DNA of 64,000 nt from Sphaerulina vaccinii (taxonomy: Eukaryota; Ascomycota; Dothideomycetes; Mycosphaerellales; Mycosphaerellaceae): positions 372,001 to 436,000 of the forward strand of contig JAKUDP010000012.1 in the NCBI GenBank assembly GCA_022570795.1, read 5' to 3'. Position 1 is the first letter of the stretch. Every line of letters starts with the position of its first letter. The notes under the pieces were generated by a model. It saw nothing but the letters and a program-made list of their open reading frames with translations, was not told where the DNA came from and did not search any database. A program made the position numbers and the translations under genes. Shown here piece after piece: positions 9,688 through 20,298 of the stretch.

Positions 9688-11841
9688 TCAATCTGTCCTC
9701 TGCGCAAAATGCAACATCCTGTTTCCCAGATCATGCACAACAACCACAGCTCTCAGAAACGTAGTCCCAAGCACATAAGGCGCATGAGGAGCGGGCTGTA
9801 CTCCAATAGCACACAGTCCTGTCTGTGGGTCCGTTCCCAATTGCCCTTGCATCAACACATCTTCAGTCCTCATCCAGAAATCTGTTCCACCAATTCTGAC
9901 TGCGAAATATGGAGCTTTCGCGTTACAATCAGTGGCGTACACACCTTGTGCCGTGCCCTGTGGTGCACCCGGTGGGTAGTGTAGTTGAGCAGGAGGCTGG
10001 AAGGCATTGGCAAATCTAGCAGCAATTTCCGGAGGAACATAGGTGACTAGGTAGAGCGTAAGCAAGTATCTCTGGAAAGCGCAAACGTGTCTCAGCAGAT
10101 CTGTCTCTGAGCTTGTCGCCCTAGCAGACTCAAGCTCAGTGGGAAATGGGAAAGAGGGGATGCCTTTAGCTTACGACTGCTTACCTGTTGTGCCGGTGTC
10201 GACGATCATGGGGAAAGTGGTGGCAGTGGTTCGAGGATCAAGTTTCATGCCATTGGCGTTCACGGTTGCATCGTCGTACGGGATGTGAGTGGCAGCTGCG
10301 CTGCGTCCCTTGAGGATCGTGCCATAGTCGTTCACTATTGTGAAGCCATCCGGAATCAAGGTGTAGAAAGTGTACTGCGTAGCAGCTTCGTCTGGCATGT
10401 GATCGCCCAGCTTGATGATCCTTTGAGGTGTACTTCCCCAGTAGCCATGAGGAACATTGGGAGCTCCACCGAGACTCAGCTGTCCACCGGCCCAGCCATC
10501 TGTGCTTGTAGTATAGCGGTCTAGCGCCACTCCAAACATGGGCAAGATCGATCCTTGTTCAATGGCATTGAAGATGAATGGGTTGTAGGGAATGTTCGGA
10601 GGAGGCTTGGGACCTGGTTTGTCTTGCGCCGCATCGGCGCCGGCATATGCGGCTGTTATTGTAGGCTGGTCATGTAGAAAGAGTAAATCAGCCAAGTGTG
10701 TCTAATGCCAAGGACTAGAGCCGAGTTCCTTCACTCACGTCAGCAAAACCGATGATGCCGCTAGTCACGTTATTGCCATGCCAAAAGCCATAAGTTGCAA
10801 GCGCGGCCTCTTGACAGGGTACGTTGATGCCCGCAATAGTGACTGATTCGTAGCCGAGAGGCCCAGTGACAAACTCCGTGCTGCCATAGCTGATTCGCAT
10901 ATGTTCGTTCGATATGATTCCACCCGAGAAGCTCGTACCGCAGGTGTCGCCAAACCCGCAAACATCTTGCGCTCTACATGTATCCTCGTCAGCTTGGCAA
11001 ACCTAGATAGCTCGAGCTTGATAACTGTAACATGTGCCAGGGTCTAGTCGGATCGAGGTCTTCTTGGATAGCATTCAACATCTTCTTGGATTCTTCTCCA
11101 CTTGCTGAAGTAGCTAGCTCGTTGACACGACTGTGATTGTAGTAGCACAGTCGCCGTTCGATGCGGGGAGAGCATGAACGCACAGCGACAACTCAAGGCA
11201 GAATCCGAGAAGACCACGATCCGACTAGATCCTGAGACATATTAGCGCGATATGAGGGGTACAGACACTGGATCCCATGTTTGCGTTTGGTCATTTGGCT
11301 GTACACATTGAAACTCTGCCGCAGGAAGCCAGAAGTCTGAAGAGCCAGTATCGAACATGATCAGATATGTCCGCTGACCAAATTGGACGTCGATCGCATA
11401 TCCCGCTCCGCCGGCAAGCTGTCTGATATATTGTGACGAGCCACCGCGGCTAATGTCGAGGGCTATGGAACTCATCAGTTGTTGGCAGTCAATGTGAGCC
11501 GCGCCCTACAGCGTCTTCACTCGTCGGAGTTGGATGCACTAGTTGGCTTCTCTCTGAAATCAGGCTCGCGGCTAATAACAGCTTCAGAAACGAACAAGTT
11601 GGCATGGTTCGTAGTGGCCGTTAGAGACAGCCATCCAACTCCGATGCGCGAAGACGCTGTACGTACCTCTTGAGCTAATTGGTCCCAAACCAGGTGCTCG
11701 TCTCAAGCTGGTGACCGTTCGTGCGCGATCAAGCTTGATGATGCTGCTACGTCCAATCCAGTTGCTAGGTAGTCCATAAGCATACGGTAGTGCGTCAGTA
11801 GAATGCGCAAGTATGGTTAGACTGAGCAGTAGTGCTTCCAT
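9688..11841 (-). CDS. Pepsin-like aspartic endopeptidase (secreted)
   Basis: Family A1 aspartic protease of about 490 residues, five exons: 11667-11841, 11269-11462, 10739-11002, 10185-10665 and 9688-10046. A signal peptide (MEALLLSLTILAHSTDALP) is followed by a short propeptide and by both catalytic loops: DTGSSD with Asp about 96, and DTGTTV with Asp about 367, the second split by intron 4. The two aspartates are 276 residues apart, wider than usual because of inserts such as the Pro-rich segment near KPGPKPPPNIPYNP. Cysteine pairs after the first loop (CRAQDVCGFGDTC) fit the family. Intron 1 (204 bases) and intron 2 (about 266 bases) are unusually long and carry inverted repeats. Intron 4 belongs to the look-alike intron family. 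The donor of intron 2 could be at 11268 or 11262; both keep the frame. Confidence 0.85.
10047..10184 (-). repeat. Introner-like intron (aspartic protease intron 4)
   Basis: 138-base intron. Near its 3' end it carries CTTTCCAGAGATACTTGCTTAC, the block shared with introns of three other genes in this window, and upstream GGGCGACAAGCTCAGAGACAG, related to the GCGACGAGCTCG block. Confidence 0.6.
11041..11232. repeat. Inverted-repeat element inside aspartic protease intron 2
   Basis: Arms at 11041-11070 and 11202-11232 are reverse complements with about three substitutions and one gap, sharing ATCC-AGAAGACC and CGATCCGACTAGA. The loop of about 130 bases contains a smaller perfect hairpin (GACTGTG/CACAGTC). 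The element fills most of the intron at 11003-11268. Confidence 0.75.
11507..11661. repeat. Inverted-repeat element inside aspartic protease intron 1
   Basis: Thirty-base arms at 11507-11536 and 11632-11661 match as reverse complements at 27 of 30 positions (TACAGCGTCTTC...GGAGTTGGATG), with a 95-base loop. The outer end lies five bases from the splice donor of the intron at 11463-11666. It resembles a small inverted-repeat transposon or a structured intron; no target-site duplication is evident. Confidence 0.75.
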
Positions 11842-12750
11842 CTTGAAATGTTAATGTTGAGACAGAATCGTGCTGGACAGAGAAGCAGGAATGCATGATG
11901 GGCAAGAGCGAAGGCAACGCTATATGGGGATTGTCTCTCAAGCCAAGATGTGTCCATCGAGCTTGGAATGCAGACTCAATCGAATCGTCGAAGGCGGGTA
12001 TAACCAAGAGGTTGGGTATCATAAGGGAGCCCTGCAACAGTGAGTTGTGATAGCCTCACAGAATACTGGCGACTAGCGAAATGTTGGTCTTGGTGCGTTC
12101 AGAGAAAGATACTGTAAGAGCCTGTTACGACTTAGTGTGCAGCCGCCAGACTTCTGCCGAAACTATGACTGGCTGGAGTCCTCACCGTTATCCTATGGAG
12201 ATACAGACTTACTAGCCAGATCGTAGTCAATGACCACAGTAAATGTGGTAGAGTTGAACAAGGCTGAAGTTTACGAACCCTGGCTCTTCGCCTCGGCATG
12301 CTGGGCGATCCGTTCCATACCGTTCAATGTAGGCTGTCAGCGAATCGCGTATGCCAGAATCTGCTCGGATCGTAGTCTTCTCGGATTGTTCTTTCAGTGG
12401 ATGTGCATCTTTGTCTCATTCGCCGTGCGCTTTTGCTCGTCCGAGCAACGTCGAACTGATCGGCATAGGCGACGCGCACTCGCGAGGAGCATCACATACA
12501 AGCGACGAACGTTCGAAGTCCCGATAATTTGCCTTCGCAGCTCCAGAAGGCCGAGCACAAGTCGACTCATGTCACGCATCTGCGCAACTTGATTTGAAAC
12601 TCAAAAACCCCGCATGGACCAGGTGTTGCTACCAGGTTGGGCAAACTCTCTTGGGCGCACGTAGCACCGAGTACACTTTGCTTGCTCGATAACGGTGTGG
12701 TGAAGCTCGCCACGTGCTGATGATTGACTTTCATGAAAACTGTGTGCTTC
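11842..12750. other. Intergenic region between the aspartic protease start and the ALG2 3' end
   Basis: About 900 bases with no supported gene. Frames up to 120 codons exist on both strands but overlap one another and show no family signal. The part near 11842 must carry the protease promoter. Confidence 0.4.
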
Positions 12751-14237
12751 CTATGCCGGCGGCCCAGAAAGAGTCTTTGAGAACAGCATAATTGCACCAA
12801 TTGCCGCGACGAATGCGAACAAGAGGGCCAGGAGATACAGCGGGTTGAAGATGGTCGGCCGCGGGCCACGATCTTGCACAAGACGTTGCACTTCGTCATT
12901 GAAAGATTGTGCCATCTTCGTCCTGCTGAACTGGGTCAGCACCTTCTCACGCCCTTTTTGTCCCATGCCCCGCAGCTTATCGACGCTCGATGGTATCATA
13001 GGCTTCTGCATGACCTTGGTCCACTCCTCTATCTTGTCGGGACTCCTCAGCCAACCATCGCGATCATTGTAGATAGTCTCCAACGGCCCACCGGTATTTG
13101 TCGCAAGCACAGGGACTCCAGCCAGCATTGCTTCGAGTGGCACAATGCCAAAGTGCTCATTCGTGGGCGTGTAGATCAGGATACTTGCCGAGGAGAGCAG
13201 CCGGGTTTTGAGATCATTGGAGATCGAGAGCAGAAAGAGAATGTCAACGTCCTCGGTCGAGAGATCAGTGAGTGCTGTGTCGTTACTACGACAAGTAGCA
13301 TGAGTGAGCTCCAGAGAATTCGACAGGTCTTGGAGCTGTTTATGAGTGATTGCGTTCTCGGCATTGCGCGGGTCGTAGCCCCCAGCCAGCACTAATTTTG
13401 ACTTGCTGCGATCCTGAGGCGCCAGTCCTGCATATGCTCTGATTGCCAAATCCAGCATCTTCTTGCCCTCGAATCGGTTGATGCTAAGGAGAAGCTTCCT
13501 ATCTGGCCAGATAGCACCATTGGCGCTTTCTCCTTCGGGTTCACTGGTGTCCACACAAGGGTAGATGACTTTGAGCTCCCTGGTCTTGACACCTGGTAAT
13601 GTCGATTTGAAGACGCTTCTGGTGAACTTGCTGTTGACCACAATGCTGTCTGCGCAACCTGTACTCCACGCTTCAAATGCATCAAAGGGTATCCGATATA
13701 TAGACTTCAGCTTCTGCCTTGCGCCGCCTTCTTGCTTGACCAACAGCTGGTCTGGAAAGTGCCCATAGAAAAGCACCTTTGCCTTGGGGTATATGAGCCT
13801 GAAGAAAGGTATGCATGCGCTCAGCTGGTCCACGACGAGGACATCAGGATTGAGGTCCTTCAGCTCGGAAGTTGCTAGTCCTGTGCTGCCTACGAGGGAC
13901 AGTTGGCGTAGAATGGTGCAGAGTATGCTGAATCGTCCGGCGATCGAGGGTGGGAAGATGCTGTCACCTCGCACGCGAACGTCGAGAGTGCCTTGATAGA
14001 TGTCTCAGCCTTCGCACTCTTAGTCGATGTCTTATTTGCATGCTGCTGACATTACGTACCATCTCGAGCTTCCTCGAAGCAGTGGTTGCGATCGCGATAG
14101 GAGGTCAGGATGGTGACCTTGTGCCCGAGCGACTGCAGCCCTACTGCGGCATCAATCACTAACCGTTCAGCACCACCGATGCCCAGATCCGGATGCACGA
14201 AGACGATGTTCCGCGGTGTGGGCTTCGTCGTGGCCAT
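12751..14237 (-). CDS. ALG2: Alpha-1,3/1,6-mannosyltransferase Alg2
   Basis: Glycosyltransferase family 4 enzyme that adds the second and third mannose to dolichol-linked oligosaccharide on the cytosolic face of the ER, early in N-glycan assembly. Two exons, 14060-14237 and 12751-13991; the intron at 13992-14059 (68 bases) joins EEARDG-TLDVRVRGD. Product about 472 residues. Typical features: N-terminal IVFVHPDLGIGGAERLV, the KVLFYGHFPDQLL loop, IYPCVD, the nucleotide-sugar region with an E-x7-E motif (NEHFGIVPLEAML) and TNTGGPLETI, and a C-terminal hydrophobic anchor (LYLLALLFAFVAAIGAIMLF). An upstream in-frame ATG at 14312 is possible, but the family starts near MATTKPTPRNIV, which was chosen. 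Confidence 0.93.
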
Positions 14238-14647
14238 CTCCTCTGCCAGCCGCCGGACGAGTCGAGTAGGCTGAATATGGTGAAGAAAGACAAGACGATG
14301 GCCGTCGAACACGTGGAGGGAAGTCGCGTCTCACTAGCGCCTTGGCACTTTTCGAGAGGCGTGATGGGTCGAGGAGCGATAACAAAATCTATCAATGTTA
14401 TGATGACCTTTCTATCTATCTCTATATGCCCTGGCTCTAGCTTGGACGATATTGGTCTAGCGGTCTGAGAGTCAATGGGATTCACTGAGACTATAGCTAC
14501 CTCGCTGGAAGCCGAGATGCTTCAGAGCTGGCCTATTGTCTGAACGTTGCGTTCGCAACGCAGAAAACAGGGACGAGCTTTGCGATGTCTGATATAAGAG
14601 TAATTGGCTGACTGACTCTAGGTTACTTCGTTCTTTGAGCCGACCCA
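14238..14647. other. Intergenic region upstream of ALG2
   Basis: About 410 bases between two genes on the minus strand, holding the ALG2 promoter and the 3' end of the APH-fold gene. AT-richer stretches occur around 14380-14420. No repeat or RNA gene is recognised. Confidence 0.4.
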
Positions 14648-16414
14648 TCACCTGTTGAAAGGCCACGACTTCTCCCAGGCGGCTTTGTCCTCCTCCGTCT
14701 TTGCGTACTTAGCAAAGACTTGCTCCTTGATCTGCTGAAGTGCATCTATGGCATCTTCGTACTGGTCGTGGCGAACCACGCCGTCCTCGGGAAACAGGTC
14801 GCCCAAACTCTCCCGAATGTCAGACATCATTTCCATGCCATGAGCAGAAGCTTCATATTCGGCCATGATCTGCTTCTTCTCATCCTTGGAGAACACAAGT
14901 GGCAAGGATGCTATTCCAGAGTCCATACCAGATGTATTTCTGCCACTGTCCATCAGCTCTACTATAAATGCGAGGTACGCAGCTTCTCCATCTCTTAAGA
15001 GTCGCTGTCCTAGAAAGATGAGCGTGAAGGCTTCTGTTTCCCTGAATTCGAGACATTTCGAGACTTCTGGAGCTGTATGTGCGACACAAATGCGATACAG
15101 AGCGCACAGAGACTGGTCGCGCTGAAGTGTTTTGGCATACTTTCGCTCTTCTGGAGAAAGCTCAGACATATTTTCCGGCAGTTGTGGCCTCTCCAAACCA
15201 GTAGACTCCGGTCCTTCGTGGTCAAGAACGTGTGGCTGACGGGCTTGCATAAACATTGGTGCTATCTCAGCCCACTGCCAGTCGATGATGGATGTGATGA
15301 CAGTCGGCTCGCTCGGGTCGACGAGGATGATCTCGTTGTGTAGTTCCGGATGCCAGATGCAAGGTTTGTTCAAGTCCGTGTCCACTGGCATCGCATCTGC
15401 CACGATGCTCATGTAACATCTCACTGCCTTGGCTTTGAGTTCACGACTTGGCTGGTAGACGTTTGGTCCACATAATGTGAGGGAGGACTTGGGAAATGAA
15501 TCCATGCCGTTGATGCAAGCGAGTTCACGTTGACCCGCGGCCAACAGGTATTCTGGAGCGGAGCGCCCTGGTCTGTGTCAGCCAACGAGATTAGTATAGA
15601 AGACTGTGGCTTGTTCCTCACATGGACCTCTGTCGAATTCGACTCCCCAACTTCCATCACGGTTCCAGTGTATGCCCTCAACTGGTCCGATGGCGAACTC
15701 CCTATCAGAGACCCGTGCTGGGTTTGTGAACAGAACTCGCGAATTCTCACCTAGGTCTGACTTGTAGTAGAGGTTACCATAAGCAGGAAATTCTGTCAAC
15801 GCCCAAGTCTTTTGATACCCAGCAAGGACTTTGGCGATTTGGACACGATCGAATATACCGAGTTTAGGCCATACGGTAGCAAGAGGTACTCCCTTGGCCT
15901 TCTCCATAATTACATACTCGGCGCCAACAGCACTGTTGTCAGATCGTGAGCTCCAGGATAGGACCTTTGGCACGGGCATCGCTAAGACGTTTCTCATAAA
16001 GTCCATTGTGGCGACCTCGCTGGCCGTGATATAGCGCTTCCTACCGGCATCCGGATTTTGAAGCTTGGCGACTACTTCCTTCCCATTGTCCATACACAGC
16101 AGGAAAGCTTTGCTTTGCGATCCATCTGGGAACTTCGTGACTTTGACACAGGTGTTCGCTCCGCAAGCATATGCCGCTATGCTGCCGAGCTCGTGTAGGT
16201 CGAACTCGACACGTTCTTGTGACAGCTTGTATTCTTCGTTGCATACGAATCGGCCACGTGTGAAGTTATGGAGAGATTCCGTGTCTTGCATAGATGATGG
16301 TTCATGATGAGTTCCGGGTCCACGTCGTGGCGCTTGTTCAGTCCACGCTTTGCGGTAAGCACAAGTGACTGTTTTGATACGCGGCATCGCCGTCCTCAAC
16401 TTCGAGAACAACAT
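14648..16414 (-). CDS. APH-fold phosphotransferase family protein, Aim9-like, with altered catalytic loop
   Basis: Fungal member of the aminoglycoside phosphotransferase/choline kinase-fold family. Two exons, 15622-16414 and 14648-15567; the 54-base intron (15568-15621, donor GTGAGG) rejoins the frame as DRGPW-RSAPEYLLAAGQREL, a family-typical segment. Product about 570 residues. The start at MLFSKLRTAMPRIKTVTCAYRKAW gives a basic, Ser/Arg-rich N-terminus that looks like a mitochondrial presequence, as in yeast Aim9. The nucleotide-binding half (VVAKLQNPDAG, YVIMEKAKGVPL) and the IIDWQWAEIAPMFMQARQP segment are present. The catalytic loop reads HPELHNEIIL instead of the usual HPDLHxxNI pattern: both the base Asp and the metal-binding Asn are changed. 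Function is unknown; an inactive or atypical kinase is possible. Confidence 0.85.
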
Positions 16415-17197
16415 GGTGTCCAGATTGGCCGACCTGATTTCGTTCCCGCAAACAACGCGGGTCAACTCATTGGCGAACGCTCGGTACAGCAGGAATAGAA
16501 CTCCTCACAGGGGTAGCTGATGGCTCTTCGGATGTTGTTGATACCGCGATGAACTCGAAACGAGAGAGGGAGAAGATGGAAGGCGGTGGAGCTTGCCGAG
16601 CCATACTTACCAGCATACAACTGAGCTCGGAATGGGCAACGTGGGTTGCAGTGCTGACCAGAATAATGAGAACTTCATTTGTGCGAACCAGGTCAGGACG
16701 TCCAAGCTTGCTGGCATTATATGTGCCTTTCGATCTTCATCCACTCGTTGTAAGATCAGCGCCATGGCTGCGTTTCTTGACGGAGACGTGAGGGAGAGGA
16801 GATGCATGAAAGAAGTCGATGGAAGACGCGACGTGTCTCCCAAGGTTTCGGCCAAGAGCCGCTAAGATCCCTGTCGCGCGTTACTAGCGTGGTTGCCTAT
16901 TTAGTTGAGGCCGCACCTTCACTTCACATCTCCATTTACTCGCCCGCTGCAGTCTGTCTCATAAAGCAAGAAGCATTCAACATTGCTTCAGCCGGACCTG
17001 CACTCGTCGAGACTGTCTCTTCGCAGCGTGGGACATTGCGGCAGAAAGCTCCAGCCGCAGCCTGACTATCCGCTCCGCTCAACATCACACAACCACGCAG
17101 CCTGATAGAAATACGTTGCAGTTTCTACACTTCATTTCGTAAGCGGAGACATCACAGTATTCACACTAACCACATCACCATCACCACGTCCGCTGTT
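16415..17197. other. Divergent promoter region of the APH-fold and E2 genes
   Basis: About 780 bases between divergent starts. The E2 side ends in a C/A-rich leader (ACCACATCACCATCACCACG) just before the ATG at 17198. No TATA box or repeat was recognised. Confidence 0.45.
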
Positions 17198-20100
17198 ATG
17201 GACAGCGACGACCTGCGTCGCAAACGCCGCCGCCGCTTCTCTGCTGGAGCGACCGAGCAGACCCCCATCGACTTGACAGAGGACATGTCAGAAGACGAGG
17301 CCTACGCGCGACGCGTGCAGGCAGACCTCGAGCATGGTGGTGCGATGCCTCAGGACCAGGCGAGCTCCTCAACAGGCCACACCAAGCGCGATGAGTCTGA
17401 GCTTGCAGATGAACGTATGGCTAGAGAGCTGCAAGCGCAATTGGACTCACACTCCCCGGATTTCGCATCAGCCATGCCATCAAAGTCTCAACCTATGTCC
17501 ACCAGCCCTGTTGCTTCGGCCAGAGACATCGAGAATACTTTGCGAACGCTTCACCACTCGCTACGAACTTACAAGTGCGAGCAGTGCGCTAAGAGCCTGT
17601 TCAAGCACGAAAAGGATGTGATGAGCCTCTTCGATTCTCTCATGGATCAGCCGACACTGGTAGCTTCTGAAGTCGTCTGCCTGGGCTGTCAGACGAGTTC
17701 CAGAACTGAGAACGACCGATTGGCCCTAATCTGGACATTACTTTGCGGTTTTGATAACACATCAAAGCACAACAAGGCTGGCAAAAAGAAACGCTCGACG
17801 CGATCAAAGACTGAGGCTTCCAAAGGCAAGGGCAAGGGAGTAGGGTATGGTGGAAGTAAGTACTCCGATATCTCACTAAGCTCAGTCCAGCTGTGGCGAC
17901 GAGCTCGCAGACAGTCAAGGTTGATCCTTGTTCTGGCTTTCAGAGATAGCTGCTAACCTGCTGATCTGCTATAGGTAATCGACCTTCTTACGGCGCGTTC
18001 ATCGGTGAAGACTTAGATCTCGAAGGTTTCGACGAATTCGACGATTTTGGCCCTGATGGCCCTCTGGGTGGTCAAACTCTCCAGGACTGGGAGAAGGCGA
18101 AGGCCATGGCCGAGAGCTTCAAAGCGAATCCTCCGCCACAAGATGGACCCAAGAATCCTGACTTTTTCGCAAATTTGGAGGAGATGAAGGCCATGGCTGC
18201 GAATCTGCTACCGGCTGCTCCGCCACAAGCTGGAGCTCCGGGACTCCTGCCGCCTGGACTTCTCGGCTATCACTATGGCTTCAATAACGCGATCGCAAGC
18301 AAGCCAGCACCAAAGCCAACAACATCAAAGCGCAGGTCAGTGAAACAAGAATTTCTCACAAAGCTCGAACACACTGCGGCAATCAGCTCGAGTACCATTG
18401 CCGTGGGACCACCTCCACGCTTTCAGAGATTGTTGCTAACCATTACCTTCTATCAGATCTAAGGCTACGGAGCCAGCTAAGCTCCTCGCGAACGAGCTCA
18501 GCGATGATGATCAGATGACTGCCAAAGTCTTCCGCTGCCTATCGCATACACTTCCCGCCTTTGACAAGGAGAGTGAGTTCGACATGGACCCGCCCGCAGA
18601 GCAGCTTCGAGGCGTACTGCTAGGAAGCTCTATTCTCGAGCGTGCTGCCGATCTCCTTCGAAACAACAATCTTAGAGAAGTCATTGACCAAGCTGAATTG
18701 TACACGGCCTTGGTGGGCTTCTTACGTACACTGGCACAGCACACTGCAACCAGTCTACTGGTCTTCGGAGAGCGAGTGGGACGCACTCCTGGCGTCAGCA
18801 TTCTCAAGGTTTCCTTCGGCAAGTCTGGCCTCGCAGAAGAACCTGACACGACACAGTCGCTTATCAGATGCATGAGAGAGCTGGCTGTACAATGCAAGAT
18901 GATGTTGAAGAGTCCCGAATTGAGCAAGGCCCACATGGACATATTGCGCTCCATTGGGGAACTGAACGACTTCTTAGTCGCCCAGGCTGGCACTGAAACG
19001 ACCAAGCCCACAAACAAGCATGCATGGCAGAAGGAATTAGCCTTATCAGAGGTCGTGGATGAGGCAATCATACCGAAGCACAAGCTGTCCAAAGCCGAGC
19101 AGCAACTTACCCAGCCGCAGCATGGCCGCATGGCAAGAATTATGAAGGAGATCGCAACCCTGCAAAGCAGTCTCCCCGGTGGAATTTTCTTCAGATATGC
19201 TGCTACACGACCTGATATCATGAAGGTCCTCATCGTAGGACCAAAGGACACTCCGTACGAGAATGGGCTATTCGAATTTGATATGCTATGCGGACCAAAG
19301 TTCCCCAACGAACCGCCAAAGATGGACTTCAGAACTACTGGTGGTGGAAGCGTGGGCTTTAACCCGAATCTGTGAGTAACGACCCAAGGCACGTGGTGTC
19401 TCAACAAGCTCGCTCTCACTGCGGCGTCGAGCTCGATGATAGACACTGCCGTAACAGCCTTCCAAGTTCAGAGACATTTGCTAACACTTCAATGTCTAGG
19501 TACGCGGACGGTAAAGTTTGCCTATCCTTACTCGGCACATGGACAGGTGAATCATGGGACCCCAAGAAGAGTACTCTCCTCCAGGTTCTCGTCAGTATCC
19601 AAGCCATGATCTTCTGCGACAATCCATGGAACAACGAGCCAGGTCGTGAGAATATTCCGAACAGCGACGAACACAGTAGGGCATACAACAGAAGCCTCTA
19701 TCACCACACTGTCCAGACAGCCATGGTCGACTGGCTCGATCGCCGTCGCTACACGCCACAAACGACCTTGGCACCCTTCAATCCCCTTCACAACATGCAC
19801 TCTGTCTCTGATATTGATGAGCATCTACGCGCACCACGCGACAGTGGTGGTACGATTGAAACCACCGAAGACATTTGGGATGAGGTGGTGAAAAGACATT
19901 TCGATGCAGCCAAAGATGAGATTCTCGAAACTATCTCCAAGTGGATCGCAGACAAGGCTCCTCCGCCACCTCCCCGTGGTGCCCATGGTGCTCCTGGTGC
20001 CAGTGGAGTCTCTGGTCCTTCACAAGCCTTCATGAGTATGAGCGGTTTCAGCAGCCCCTTCCCTGGCTTACAGCTTCCCAAGAATGGGCCGACCTTTGTA

Positions 20101-20298
20101 GGGACCGGCTGGCAGGGTAGAACACTTGGCAGTGATGAGGATAAGAGTGACAGCAAGAGTGATGGCAAGAACGATGGCAAGAGTGATGAGAGCGCCGATG
20201 GACCTTTGGTAGGTCCAGATCTTGCTTCAAAGCTGCGCGGAGCCGTAGCGATTCTGAAGAAGAATGCAGGCAGGCATGGCATGATGGATATGTTCTAG
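17198..20298 (+). CDS. Large E2 ubiquitin-conjugating enzyme (UBE2O/BIRC6-like UBC domain)
   Basis: E2 enzyme of about 910 residues in four exons: 17198-17855, 17975-18335, 18457-19371 and 19500-20298. The UBC domain spans about residues 560-720. The active-site cysteine is C652 in YADGKVCLSLLGTWTGESWDP, spelled as in the large UBE2O/BIRC6 type E2s, preceded by IVGPKDTPYENGLFEFDM and FPNEPPKMDF. The N-terminal half has UIM-like helices (EDEAYARRVQADLE, ADERMARELQAQLD) and a putative zinc-binding segment (CEQCAKSL...CLGCQT), suggesting it binds ubiquitin or organises substrates. Gly/Pro- and Lys/Asp-rich low-complexity sequence precedes the C-terminus. All three introns are 119-128 bases long and resemble each other. 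The stop codon overlaps that of the CFEM gene on the other strand. The substrate is unknown. Confidence 0.9.
17856..17974 (+). repeat. Introner-like intron (E2 gene intron 1)
   Basis: 119-base intron with CTAAGCTC, GGCGACGAGCTCGCAGACAG and, near the branch site, CTTTCAGAGATAGCTGCTAAC. These blocks recur in the same order in the other family members. Confidence 0.65.
18336..18456 (+). repeat. Introner-like intron (E2 gene intron 2)
   Basis: 121-base intron. AAAGCTCGAACACACTGCGG, CAGCTCGAGTACCATTGCCG and CTTTCAGAGATTGTTGCTAAC align in order with intron 3 of the same gene. Confidence 0.7.
19372..19499 (+). repeat. Introner-like intron (E2 gene intron 3)
   Basis: 128-base intron. CAAGCTCGCTCTCACTGCGG aligns with intron 2. 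GAGCTCGATGATAGACACTG, then ACAGCCTTCC and GTTCAGAGACATTTGCTAAC align with ULA1 intron 2 over about 55 bases. Confidence 0.7.

Noticed and set aside
18511..19446. 311-codon minus-strand frame
   Set aside because: Antisense to the E2 exon 3, Ser/Arg-rich without any motif; the plus strand encodes the UBC domain.
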